NCBI RefSeq assembly: GCF_030466625.1
Contig: NZ_JADEVT010000011.1
Location: forward strand, 54,925 to 118,924
Length of the DNA stretch: 64,000 bases
Source of the DNA: Nocardioides sp. ChNu-153
GTDB lineage: Bacteria > Actinomycetota > Actinomycetes > Propionibacteriales > Nocardioidaceae
Reading direction: 5' to 3'
The notes below the pieces were generated by a model. The model ran no database searches, was not told where the DNA came from, and was given only the letters and a program-made list of their open reading frames with translations. This document shows positions 54,778-62,402 of this stretch, piece by piece; the stretch's first letter is position 1; the number at the start of each line of letters is the position of its first letter. Made by a program: the position numbers and the translations under genes.

Positions 54778-55348
54778 GCACCGGCACGCCGGCGGCGTGC
54801 GCGTCGTCCCACGTGTCGACGTCCTCGCCCTCGCGCTCGAGCGCGGGCACCTCGACGAGCCGCAGCCCGCTGACGAGCACGTGCACCGGGAGCCCCGCCC
54901 GGTCATCCGGCGGGGGCGCGACCGCCTGCAGCGCCGCCACGTCGAGCACCATCGCGAGCTGACGCCGGCCGTCGGCGCCGAGGAGCACGGCGCCGTCCGC
55001 CGCCTCCGCCCCGTCGTGCGCCGCCCCGAGGCGCGTCACCGTGGCCGCGGTGACGTGCGGCATGTCGACGGCGAGCACCACGACGCGGCGGACCGTCGCG
55101 CCGAGCGCGGCCACCCCGGCGAGCAGGCCCGCGGCTGGGCCGCCGTACGCCGGTTCCTCGCGCACGAAGGCGACCGCCCGCTCCGTCGGCACGACGGGAC
55201 CGACCACGACGACCTCGCTCGCGGCGGCGCAGGCGTCGAGCGCCCGGTCGAGGAGCGTGCGTCCGCCGACGACGAGGCGTGCCTTCTCCACGCCGCCGAG
55301 CCGGTTGCCCCGGCCCCCGGCCAGCACGACGCCCGCGAGGTCACCCAC
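54758..55348 (-). CDS. mobA: MobA-like NTP transferase (molybdenum cofactor guanylyltransferase)
   Basis: A 196-residue nucleotidyltransferase with the MobA signature VVLAGGRGNRLGGVEKARL at residues 7-25 and VLAVDMPHV in the metal-binding strand. MobA attaches GMP to molybdopterin. Lys of the signature is present as EKA rather than DKA. The C-terminal DTWDD also fits. CAGGCT followed by 6 nt precedes the GTG. No other molybdenum genes are near, so a related transferase role cannot be excluded. Confidence 0.82.
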   Translation of the reverse strand: MGDLAGVVLAGGRGNRLGGVEKARLVVGGRTLLDRALDACAAASEVVVVGPVVPTERAVAFVREEPAYGGPAAGLLAGVAALGATVRRVVVLAVDMPHVTAATVTRLGAAHDGAEAADGAVLLGADGRRQLAMVLDVAALQAVAPPPDDRAGLPVHVLVSGLRLVEVPALEREGEDVDTWDDAHAAGVPVLRPPAP

Positions 55349-55537
55349 GGGTCCAGCCTGCCAGGCGCGGGGTTCCGCCCGCGTTACACGTCATCAGCAG
55401 CCAGCGCGGGCCAGCGACAGCCCGAGGCGCGAGGTTCGGGTTGAATCGTCCCAAGGGGCGGGCGGGGGTGGGTGGGGTCGAGAGGTCCGCGGACAGCCGG
55501 GCCCGAGGGTGCTTCACTGACGCGACGAGGAGCGGGG

Positions 55538-56185
55538 GTGCGCGTGCGGAGGACCTGGGTGGCGAGCGTGGCTCTCGCCGTCGCGGCCGGCCTCGGCTGG
55601 GCACCGGCCGTCGCCGCGCCGCAGCCGTCGTACACGTTCCCCGACCCCACCCGTGACGTCACCGCGGACCGCGACGCGGGCTTCGGCGGCGGCTTCACCC
55701 CGCGGATCGACCCGCAGGCCGTCGACGTGACGCGGGTCGAGGTCGCACTCACCGACACGACGGTCTACGCGCGCATCGACGTGCGCGACTTCTACGGGGC
55801 GGGCCGGGTCGGCGGCCGGCAGCAGGGCGAGCAGTACTTCTCGTTCGAGATGGGGTTCGACAACTTCCCCCTGATGGCCGGCAACGTCTTCTTCGGCGTC
55901 GGCCACGCGCCGCGTGCCTACGCCTCGACCCACGCGGTGGCCTTCGCCTGGGCGGACCCCCCGCAGTTCGACGGCGGCCCGTGCCGGCATCCCGCATCGG
56001 TCGCGACGTCACCCGCGGACGATTGGGTCCTGCTGCGGCTGCCGGTGGCCTGCGCGACCAGCCCGATCCTCGAGGTCGACTACTTGTGGGGCCACGCCGG
56101 GCAGAACCTCGAGCAGCACGACGCAGGCGGCCGCGTGCTGTCACGTCGCCTGTTCCGGGACTGGGCCCAGCCCGCCCGTGGGTGA
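55538..56185 (+). CDS. Secreted hypothetical protein
   Basis: A 215-residue protein with a signal peptide (WVASVALAVAAGLGWAPAVAA) and a mature, strand-rich domain with two late cysteines (GGPCRH, PVACATS). No family is recognised. GAGGAG lies 5 nt before the GTG; a second in-frame GTG is two codons later. The stop codon TGA is inside the first GGTGAGGTGG unit of repeat array B, so the repeat defines or replaced the original C-terminus. Confidence 0.65.
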   Translation: MRVRRTWVASVALAVAAGLGWAPAVAAPQPSYTFPDPTRDVTADRDAGFGGGFTPRIDPQAVDVTRVEVALTDTTVYARIDVRDFYGAGRVGGRQQGEQYFSFEMGFDNFPLMAGNVFFGVGHAPRAYASTHAVAFAWADPPQFDGGPCRHPASVATSPADDWVLLRLPVACATSPILEVDYLWGHAGQNLEQHDAGGRVLSRRLFRDWAQPARG

Positions 56186-56291
56186 GGTGGCGGCGCTAGC
56201 CGGTGGGTGAGGTGGCCACGCCCTGCGGTGGTCGGGGTCGCCGCGCTGTACCGGTAGTTGAGGTGGCCGCGCTAGCGGCCCTCGAAACCGC
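56178..56291. repeat. Hairpin-repeat array B (left of the HNH gene)
   Basis: Three degenerate forward units (GGGTGAGGTGG, twice, then GGTGGTCGGGG) are followed by a full 39-bp element at 56253-56291, with stem GGCCGC-GCTA-GCGGCC and ends GGTAGTTGAGG and CCTCGAAACC. The full element is the inverted mate of 57688-57726 (37 of 39 positions). Confidence 0.9.
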
Positions 56292-56349
56292 GACCGGGGT
56301 CGACTGTCAGTGCGGACCCGCTCTGACCTGCGGAAACTCGTCCTGTGGA

Positions 56350-56394
56350 GAAGCACCGTTCCCGGCCAGAACTGTCGGTGCTTCCTGGTGTGAT
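56350..56394 (+). promoter_or_regulatory. Inverted repeat and -10 of the HNH gene
   Basis: GAAGCACCG (56350-56358) and its inverse CGGTGCTTC (56376-56384), 17 bp apart, lie just before TGTGAT (56389-56394), itself 6 nt from the ATG. The placement across the core promoter suggests an operator, possibly for self-control by the DUF222 protein. Confidence 0.6.
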
Positions 56395-56400
56395 GGGTTC

Positions 56401-57663
56401 ATGACCGAGACCGCGCTGCACCCCCTGGCCGGGGTCGTCGCGCGCGTCCACGGGGACCTCGACGACGGCTTCGAGCTCGGTCTGCTCACGCTGGGCCCGG
56501 CCGAGACGGGTGCCGCACTGGTCGACCTCGAGCGGGCCGCGCACCGTCTCGCGGCCTTGCAGTCGAAGCTGCTGGCGCACGCCGCCGCCGCGCGGGTCGA
56601 GGACGAGACGGGGGCAGCGTCTACCGCGGTGTGGTTCGCGACCGCGACCCGTACGACGCGGGCCGAGGCCCACCGCCGGGTCCGCACCGCGGTCGCCACG
56701 CAGGAGCAGTACGACGCCCTCGCCGCCGCGGGTGCGTCCGGCGCGGTGTCGCCTGTCCAGGTCGAGGTGGTGGTGCGGGCGCTGGACGACCTCGGCGACG
56801 ACCTCGACGTGGACGTCCGAACGGAGGCCGAGCGGACGCTGGTCGGGTTCGCCCGTCAGCACGACGCGAAGGCCCTTCGGGTGCTGGGCCGGCGGATCCT
56901 CGACGTCGTCGCCCCCGCTGTCGGCGAGGCGCGTGAGGCGGAGCTGTTGGCGCGGGAGGAGCGCGAGGCTGCGGCGAAGGTGCGGCTGACGATGCGCGAG
57001 GACGGGCACGGCTGCGTCCACGGGAAGTTCACGATGCCGGAGATGCACGGCGCGATGTTCGCCAAGATGCTCGACGCCATCGCCTCACCCCGACGCGACC
57101 ACCTGCGCGAAGAGGAGGGCGGCGCCGAGGACGCTGAGCCAGCCGCCGCACGGCCAGCGTGGGAGCGTCGCGGTCAGGCGTTCGTCGAGCTGATCGAGCG
57201 GATGCGCGACGCCGACCTCCCCGACGCCGCGGGTGCTGGCGCGACGGTCGTGGTCACGATGCAGGTCGACACCCTGACCGGTGGCCTGGCCGCGGCGTCG
57301 CTCGACACCGGGCACCGCATCTCTCCGGGTGAGGCCCGACGCCTGGCATGTGGTGCAGACCTGGTCCCGGCGGTGCTGGGCACGAAGAGCGAGGTGCTGG
57401 ACCTCGGCCGGGCGGCGCGGTTCCACACCAAGCCCCAGCGGATCGCGATGCTCCTGCGCGACCAGGGCTGCACCGCGGAGGGATGCGACGCACCACCGCA
57501 CTGGTGCGAGGCCCACCATGACGACCCCTGGTCGAGGGGCGGCCGCACGTCGGTCGAACGGGGCCGGTTGTTGTGCTGGCGCCACCACCGCGTCGCCCAC
57601 GACCCGACGTACCTCACCGAGACCCTCGGCACCGGCAAGCTGCGGTTCACCCGGCGGAACTGA
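56401..57663 (+). CDS. DUF222 / HNH endonuclease-domain protein (13E12 family)
   Basis: A 420-residue protein. The N-terminal two thirds is DUF222: helical, starting VARVHGDLDDGF and including VSPVQVEVVVRALDDL and MREDGHGCVHGKFTMPE. The C-terminal HNH nuclease has its metal site in CTAEGCDAPPHWCEAHH, PWSRGG, and GRLLCWRHHRVAH. The family is multi-copy in actinobacteria and its role is not established; it is often associated with mobile or repeat DNA. Here the gene lies between inverted 39-bp copies of one hairpin repeat (56253-56291 and 57688-57726). TGTGAT and 6 nt before the ATG suggest a leaderless message. HNH residues look intact, so it could cut DNA. Confidence 0.92.
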   Translation: MTETALHPLAGVVARVHGDLDDGFELGLLTLGPAETGAALVDLERAAHRLAALQSKLLAHAAAARVEDETGAASTAVWFATATRTTRAEAHRRVRTAVATQEQYDALAAAGASGAVSPVQVEVVVRALDDLGDDLDVDVRTEAERTLVGFARQHDAKALRVLGRRILDVVAPAVGEAREAELLAREEREAAAKVRLTMREDGHGCVHGKFTMPEMHGAMFAKMLDAIASPRRDHLREEEGGAEDAEPAAARPAWERRGQAFVELIERMRDADLPDAAGAGATVVVTMQVDTLTGGLAAASLDTGHRISPGEARRLACGADLVPAVLGTKSEVLDLGRAARFHTKPQRIAMLLRDQGCTAEGCDAPPHWCEAHHDDPWSRGGRTSVERGRLLCWRHHRVAHDPTYLTETLGTGKLRFTRRN

Positions 57664-57687
57664 GCAGCCCCCCCCCTCAGCCGCACC

Positions 57688-57905
57688 GTGGTTTCGAGGG
57701 CCGCTAGCGCGGCCACCTCAACCACCGGACTAGCGCGGCCACCTCAACCACCGGGACTTACCGGTGGTTGAGGTGGGTTGCTCTGGCAACCCCTCGAAGC
57801 CACGCCCGGAGACCTGTCGTGGTTTCGAGGGCCGCCGGGGCGGCCACCTCAACCACCGTCGCCCTGCCGCCTCAACCACCACGCTGCCGGCGCGGCCACC
57901 TCAAT
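57688..57905. repeat. Hairpin-repeat array C (right of the HNH gene)
   Basis: In order: full element C1 (57688-57726, GCTA-loop stem, inverted relative to B); a half unit; full element C3 (57763-57803, GGTTGC-type stem, one difference from array A's first element); full element C4 (57819-57857, identical to array A's last element in inverse); then two CTCAACCACC halves and a final CCACCTCAAT that contains the serpin stop codon. The 237-bp gap holds nothing else. Confidence 0.92.
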
Positions 57906-59232
57906 CGGGGCGCTGTGACGGGTCGTCGACCCACCCCACGAACAACGGTGTGCCGTGGGCGACGTCATGGATGCAGTAGGCGAACGGGCGGTCCAACGTG
58001 AGGCTTGGCGGGACGAACGCCGACACCCCGTCCATCACCAGCGCCGTCGCCGCAGCCGCCTCGGTCCCGGCCTCGGTCACCTCGATCCACCCCTCGTGCA
58101 CGACCGCGCCGATCACCAGGGCGAGCTCGACGCTCATCCCCGAGAAGTCGGCGCCCGGCCCGAACGCCGTCGGCATGCCGGCTGCGGACAGCGCCTCCTC
58201 CAGCCTCGCCTGTGTCCGCATCTCCCACCGCGGCAGCACGACCTGCACGTCGGTGACGGGTTCGACGGCGTCGAGCAGCCCCGGCAGGCCCCCGCCCGCG
58301 AGCCGCTCCACGAGCTCAGCCTCCTCGCCGGCCGCCGGCAGCATCACTGTCATCGCCAGCCGGCCGTCGGCGTACGGCAGCCGCGCCACCTGCACCCCGT
58401 CGGCCACGCCGTACCCGTCCGCGACGGACCTGCTCGACATCAGCGGCACTGTCACCTGTTCGCCGGCGCCCGTGGTGAAGACGCCGTCCTCCGTGGCAGC
58501 GACCTCGAAAGCGGTGGCCCACGGCGCGTGGAAGTAGACCGCGTTGACGAGCACCAGCCGCGTGGCGTCGCTGATGACGCCCGCAGGCACGAGCTCGGGG
58601 ATGCGCTCCTCGGTCTGCTCCGCCACCCAGCCGTTGACGGCGACGCGCCCGGCCTCAGGATCGGCCGCGAAGTCCGCGAGCTGCAGGCCCGCGCCGTACG
58701 ACGTCGCGAGCGCCTCGAGGAACGCCTCCTCCCACCTGAGGCCCGCCTGGCCGAAGACACGGTTGGCCACGGCCAGCACCACCTCCGCCGCCCCACCGTC
58801 CGCCAGCGTGACCCGGCCCGCCAGGCCCTCGACGTGGGCAGTCAGCGCGTTGAAGCCGTCGCCCAGCCCCTCGGCGTCCCCGCCGAGCACCGCCTCCATC
58901 TCCGCGGCGGTCGCGCCCCGGGCGCCGGCCAGCGTCATGGCCAGCGCCACGGCGACCGAGCACGGCGAGACCACTGCGTTGCGAAGCCGCCCGTCCACCT
59001 CCAGACCGGCCTCCGCGGCGTGCGCCACGAGGGCCGCCCCCACCGCGTGGGCGCTCGCCGCACCGACGGCGGCGAGCGCCGGATCCACCTCGGCCCCCGG
59101 TACGTCGGCCGCCGCCAGGTCGACGCCGCCGGCCGGGGACGACCCGTCCCCGCAGGCGGCGAGGGCCGGCGTACCCGCCAGCAGGGCGAGCAGGCCCGCC
59201 AGCCGCAACGTGTCGCGTCGGGTCAGCTCCAT
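57901..59232 (-). CDS. Serpin-family protease inhibitor, Tat-type lipoprotein
   Basis: A 443-residue serpin. The N-terminus combines a twin-arginine motif (TRRDTLRLAG) and a lipobox (LAAC, near residue 27), so it should be exported folded and anchored at the surface. The serpin core is clear: NAVVSPCSVAVALAMTLAGA, NAVYFHAPWATAF, and the hinge EVTEAGTEAAAATA, whose small residues mark inhibitory serpins. The reactive loop near ALVMDGVSAF precedes the RPFAYCI strand. It likely blocks extracellular serine proteases; P1 is uncertain. Its TGA stop falls inside repeat array C. Confidence 0.9.
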   Translation of the reverse strand: MELTRRDTLRLAGLLALLAGTPALAACGDGSSPAGGVDLAAADVPGAEVDPALAAVGAASAHAVGAALVAHAAEAGLEVDGRLRNAVVSPCSVAVALAMTLAGARGATAAEMEAVLGGDAEGLGDGFNALTAHVEGLAGRVTLADGGAAEVVLAVANRVFGQAGLRWEEAFLEALATSYGAGLQLADFAADPEAGRVAVNGWVAEQTEERIPELVPAGVISDATRLVLVNAVYFHAPWATAFEVAATEDGVFTTGAGEQVTVPLMSSRSVADGYGVADGVQVARLPYADGRLAMTVMLPAAGEEAELVERLAGGGLPGLLDAVEPVTDVQVVLPRWEMRTQARLEEALSAAGMPTAFGPGADFSGMSVELALVIGAVVHEGWIEVTEAGTEAAAATALVMDGVSAFVPPSLTLDRPFAYCIHDVAHGTPLFVGWVDDPSQRPD

Positions 59233-59271
59233 GCCCGCACGGACGCGTCAGCCGGCCCGGACGGTTCCCGC

Positions 59272-60309
59272 CTACGGCTGCAGGATCGCCCGCCCCCGCA
59301 CGCGGCCGGCGTCGAGGTCGTCGATCGCGCTCTGGAAGTCGTCGAGGGCGTACTTCTGCGTGTGCAGCGTGACCAGGCCACGCGCGGCCAGCTCCATGAG
59401 GTCGCAGAGGTCCTCGTAGGAGCCCACCAGGTTGCCCACGTAGGTGATCTCGCGGCTGATGACGTCGATGGTCGGGACGTCGATGTTCTCGCCGTACCCG
59501 ACGACGTGGTAGTCGCCGGCGTCCCGCAGCATCGCCGTGCCCTCGGCGGTCGCACCGCCCTCGCCGACGAAGTCGACCACCACCTCGGCGCCGTGCCCGC
59601 CGGTGAGGTCGAGCACCTCCTCGACCTGGCGGCCCTCCGCCACGACGCCGTGGTCGGCGCCGATCGTGAGCGCCAGCTTCACCGCGTCGGGGTTGCGGTC
59701 GACGACCAGGATCTCTGCGGCCGTGAGCGCCTTGAGCACCTGGATGCCGATGTGCCCGAGCCCGCCCGCGCCGATGACCGCGACCTTGTCGCGCGGCCCG
59801 AGCCGCCGCGCGGCCTTCGCCGCGGCGTGGTACGCCGTCAGCCCGGCGTCGGCGAGCGCGGCCACGTCGGCGGGGTGCAGCGACGGGTCGATCTTGACGA
59901 TGCTGCGCGCGGACGTGCGCAGGTACTCGGCGTACCCGCCGTTCGTGTCGATGCCGGGGAACTGGTTGGCCTGGCAGTGCACGTCGTCCCCGGAGCGGCA
60001 CGCGCGGCACAGCCCGCAGGTGATGAGCGGGTGCACGATCACCGTGTCACCCTCGGCGACGTGGGTGACCGCGGAGCCCACGGCGTGCACCCAGCCCGCG
60101 TTCTCGTGCCCGATCGTGTAGGGCAGCGCGACGCCGGACTTCTCCGCCCACTGGCCCTCGAGGATGTGCAGGTCGGTGCGGCACACGCCGGCGCCGCCGA
60201 TCCGCACGACCACGTCGAACGGGCCGGTGACCTCCGGGACGGGCACCTCCGCCATCCGCAGGTCCTGGTGGTAGCCGACGACCTGGACGGCTCGCATCGT
60301 GGCGCTCAT
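59272..60309 (-). CDS. Zinc-dependent NAD(P) alcohol dehydrogenase
   Basis: A 345-residue medium-chain dehydrogenase: catalytic zinc site CRTDLHILEG and GHENAG, structural zinc site CGLCRACRSGDDVHC, and the coenzyme motif VIGAGGLGHIGIQ. It is third in a minus-strand operon after an amidohydrolase and a DUF59 protein, separated from the latter by 1 nt. That order matches the alcohol dehydrogenase of actinobacterial propane/acetone (mim/prm) loci, which oxidise 1- or 2-propanol. The monooxygenase genes of that pathway are absent here. Confidence 0.9.
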   Translation of the reverse strand: MSATMRAVQVVGYHQDLRMAEVPVPEVTGPFDVVVRIGGAGVCRTDLHILEGQWAEKSGVALPYTIGHENAGWVHAVGSAVTHVAEGDTVIVHPLITCGLCRACRSGDDVHCQANQFPGIDTNGGYAEYLRTSARSIVKIDPSLHPADVAALADAGLTAYHAAAKAARRLGPRDKVAVIGAGGLGHIGIQVLKALTAAEILVVDRNPDAVKLALTIGADHGVVAEGRQVEEVLDLTGGHGAEVVVDFVGEGGATAEGTAMLRDAGDYHVVGYGENIDVPTIDVISREITYVGNLVGSYEDLCDLMELAARGLVTLHTQKYALDDFQSAIDDLDAGRVRGRAILQP

Positions 60310-60310
60310 G

Positions 60311-61138
60311 TCAGTGGTCCTTCTCCTGGGTGGCGGGGGTGGCGGGGGTGGCGGGGGCGCTCGCACCCGCGAGCAGCGCCTCGACCGAGAAGAACGCCTC
60401 GTCGCCGCGGGGCGCCTGGTCGTCCTCCGAGCCGGGGTAGCGGGTGCGCAGCAGGCCCCGGCAGAAGTGGGCGTTGCCGTCGATCGAGATGCGCGTGGAC
60501 CGGGCGCGGCGCAGGGCCATCGGCACCTGCTCGGGCGGGTACGGCGTGCCCGCGTGGTCGACGAGCACGACCGCGTCGGGGTGGTCGCCGAGACCGACCT
60601 CGGCGCGACGGCGCAGCAGGGCCCGGGTCGTCGGGGCCGCGGGCGGCAGCTGTCCCAGCGTCACGGCGCCGACCGCTGCCTCCGGCAGGTCGGGGTCGGC
60701 CCGCAGCAGCGCGGTGAGGCAGCGCTCCACCGCCGCCGTGTGGGCCTTGCGCCGGAACGTCGCGCGCAGCTCGTCGAGGCTGTCCTCGGCCTCGTGGCCG
60801 AACGTGCCGCGGTAGTCCGCGTCGGCCGCGAGACCCGCGTTGATGAGCCCCGAGTCGTGGTGGTCGTCGAGCTCGACGACGACCTCACCGATCCCCGGGA
60901 GCGCGGCGAGGGCGTCCTTCGCGTCGGAGGCCATGAGGTAGGCGAAGTTGGGCGAGCAGAACGACGTCGGCAGCCGCAGGTGCACCTCGACCCGCCCCTC
61001 GGCCAGGTCGACGCTGCGCACGAAGCCCAGGTCGGTGATCGGCTCGTCGAGCTCCGGGTCCGCGACGGTGGCGAGCACGCGTCGTACGTCGAGGAGCGTC
61101 GGCACCGCGGCGGCCCGGCCGACCGCGGCGGTGCTCAC
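60311..61138 (-). CDS. DUF59/MIP18-type protein, mim-locus like
   Basis: A 275-residue protein. Residues about 12-100 are a MIP18/DUF59 domain (VADPELDEPITDLGFVRSV, then VHLRLPTSFCSPNFA), a fold that helps iron-sulfur or metal-centre assembly. The rest is family-specific, ending with a low-complexity PATPATPAT tail. Homologues of this length sit between the amidohydrolase and dehydrogenase of mim-type loci and are thought to assist monooxygenase maturation. Its GTG overlaps the amidohydrolase stop (GTGA). With no monooxygenase nearby, its client is unknown. Confidence 0.82.
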   Translation of the reverse strand: MSTAAVGRAAAVPTLLDVRRVLATVADPELDEPITDLGFVRSVDLAEGRVEVHLRLPTSFCSPNFAYLMASDAKDALAALPGIGEVVVELDDHHDSGLINAGLAADADYRGTFGHEAEDSLDELRATFRRKAHTAAVERCLTALLRADPDLPEAAVGAVTLGQLPPAAPTTRALLRRRAEVGLGDHPDAVVLVDHAGTPYPPEQVPMALRRARSTRISIDGNAHFCRGLLRTRYPGSEDDQAPRGDEAFFSVEALLAGASAPATPATPATQEKDH

Positions 61139-62181
61139 CGCGCCCCCACGAGGTCGGCGCGCTCGGGCTGGCGCGGGCCGGTCGCGGTCTCGTCGGCGTC
61201 GGGCAGGCGCAGGTGCTCGGGCACCTCGATGCCGTACATCTTCGCGGCGTTGAGGCCGAGGATCTTCTTCTTCTGCGCGGTGGTGAGCGGCGCGTACTCC
61301 GTCATGTCGTCGGGGATCTGGAAGTCGACGAACTGCTCGACGAGCCAGCGCGGGGTCCACAGCGCGTAGTCGGAGGAGAACTGGATGCGGTCCTCCCCGA
61401 TCCAGTAGACGAGCTCGCCGATGATCTGCGCGAAGTAGCGCGGCCGGGTGTGCATGAACGGCATCGCGACGGCGAGACCGCCGTGCACGTTGGGCTCCTG
61501 CGTGGCGATCCAGCAGAAGTCCTCGAGCCGGGGCAGGCCGACGTGCTCGATGACGAAGTCGAGGTCGGTGAAGTCGGTCGCCACGTGGTCCACGTCGGCG
61601 ACGTCGAACGCGTCGCGGTCGAGCGGGCGGATCGTCGGGCCCTTGTGGATGTGGATGTTGGTGATGCCCAGCTCGCGGCACAGCTCGAAGTAGCGGTAGG
61701 CCCACGGGTCGTCGAGCCGCCAGCCGCGGGACTGGCCGTGCCACTCGGCGGTGTAGAGCTTGACCCCCTGCAGCCCGAACCGCTCGGCGTCGGCGCGCAG
61801 CTGGTCGAGGCCGGCCTCGCCGTTGCGCGGGTCGAAGTGGTGGTTGTAGGTGAGGCGGTGCCGGTTCGCCTGGGTGAGCGCGAACGCCTCCTCGGTCTGG
61901 CCGAACCCGTTGCGGTAGAACTCGCCGAGGTGCGCCGGCTGGAAGATCGCGTGGTCGACGTACCCGTCCTCGAACAGGTCCTTCACCAGGCGCTCGCCGC
62001 CCTGGTACAGGTACTCCTCGTAGCCCCACTTCTCCGCGTCGGGCGAGAGGTTGGAGTGGTAGTCGTAGAAGCAGTCGATGAACTGCTTGCCGTGGATGTT
62101 GCGCTGGTTCTCGACCCGCGCGTCCCACAGGGCGACGTGGGCGTCGACGATGAAGTAGCTCTCGCCGTCCTTGGTGTACAT
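61135..62181 (-). CDS. Amidohydrolase-family protein, mim-locus like
   Basis: A 348-residue TIM-barrel metal hydrolase of the amidohydrolase-2 group. Ligand motifs are VDAHVALWD, NIHIHKGPT, FVIEHVGLP and FSSDYALWTPRW (the last Asp). It begins MYTKDGESYFIVDAHVA, as in proteins encoded after mimABCD in mycobacteria, where such a protein is needed for monooxygenase activity by an unclear mechanism. It is the first gene of the three-gene operon, with GGAG 6 nt before the ATG, and is divergent from the split regulator. A decarboxylase or hydrolase reaction is possible but unproven. Confidence 0.85.
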   Translation of the reverse strand: MYTKDGESYFIVDAHVALWDARVENQRNIHGKQFIDCFYDYHSNLSPDAEKWGYEEYLYQGGERLVKDLFEDGYVDHAIFQPAHLGEFYRNGFGQTEEAFALTQANRHRLTYNHHFDPRNGEAGLDQLRADAERFGLQGVKLYTAEWHGQSRGWRLDDPWAYRYFELCRELGITNIHIHKGPTIRPLDRDAFDVADVDHVATDFTDLDFVIEHVGLPRLEDFCWIATQEPNVHGGLAVAMPFMHTRPRYFAQIIGELVYWIGEDRIQFSSDYALWTPRWLVEQFVDFQIPDDMTEYAPLTTAQKKKILGLNAAKMYGIEVPEHLRLPDADETATGPRQPERADLVGAR

Positions 62182-62265
62182 GGAGGTCTCCGTCCGCTCG
62201 GGTGACTGGCGTCACACGTAGCGGCCACCGTAGGAACGGTCGGCCCTCGCCGCGGGGCTGCGGGC

Positions 62266-62302
62266 GTCTCAATCCGAGACGCGGGGTGTCTCAACCTGAG
62301 AC
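62266..62302. promoter_or_regulatory. Twin palindromes between amidohydrolase and regulator
   Basis: GTCTCAATCCGAGAC (62266-62280) and GTCTCAACCTGAGAC (62288-62302) share the form GTCTCAAYCYGAGAC and are 22 bp apart, about two turns of DNA. Both lie in the 221-bp divergent space. They match the tandem activator sites expected for the Fis-type regulator next door. A further GTGAC-TGGC-GTCAC palindrome sits near 62203, close to the amidohydrolase start. Confidence 0.8.
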
Positions 62303-62402
62303 GGTCGTCCAGATCCGCCACCGACGCCCGGTTGTAAACGTGGCTCACACCCGACGCCGGCCCCCGCCGCGCTACCGGGCACGGCCACGAGGAGGTGCGG
62401 CG

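Noticed and set aside
56253..57726. A classical insertion sequence
   Set aside because: Inverted repeats are present, but the enclosed gene is HNH/DUF222 with no DDE, Y1 or serine recombinase motifs, and no target-site duplication is visible.
62182..62402. A sigma-54 promoter for the mim-like operon
   Set aside because: No convincing GG-N10-GC element is seen, the regulator lacks GAFTGA and Walker A lysine, and actinobacteria generally lack sigma-54.
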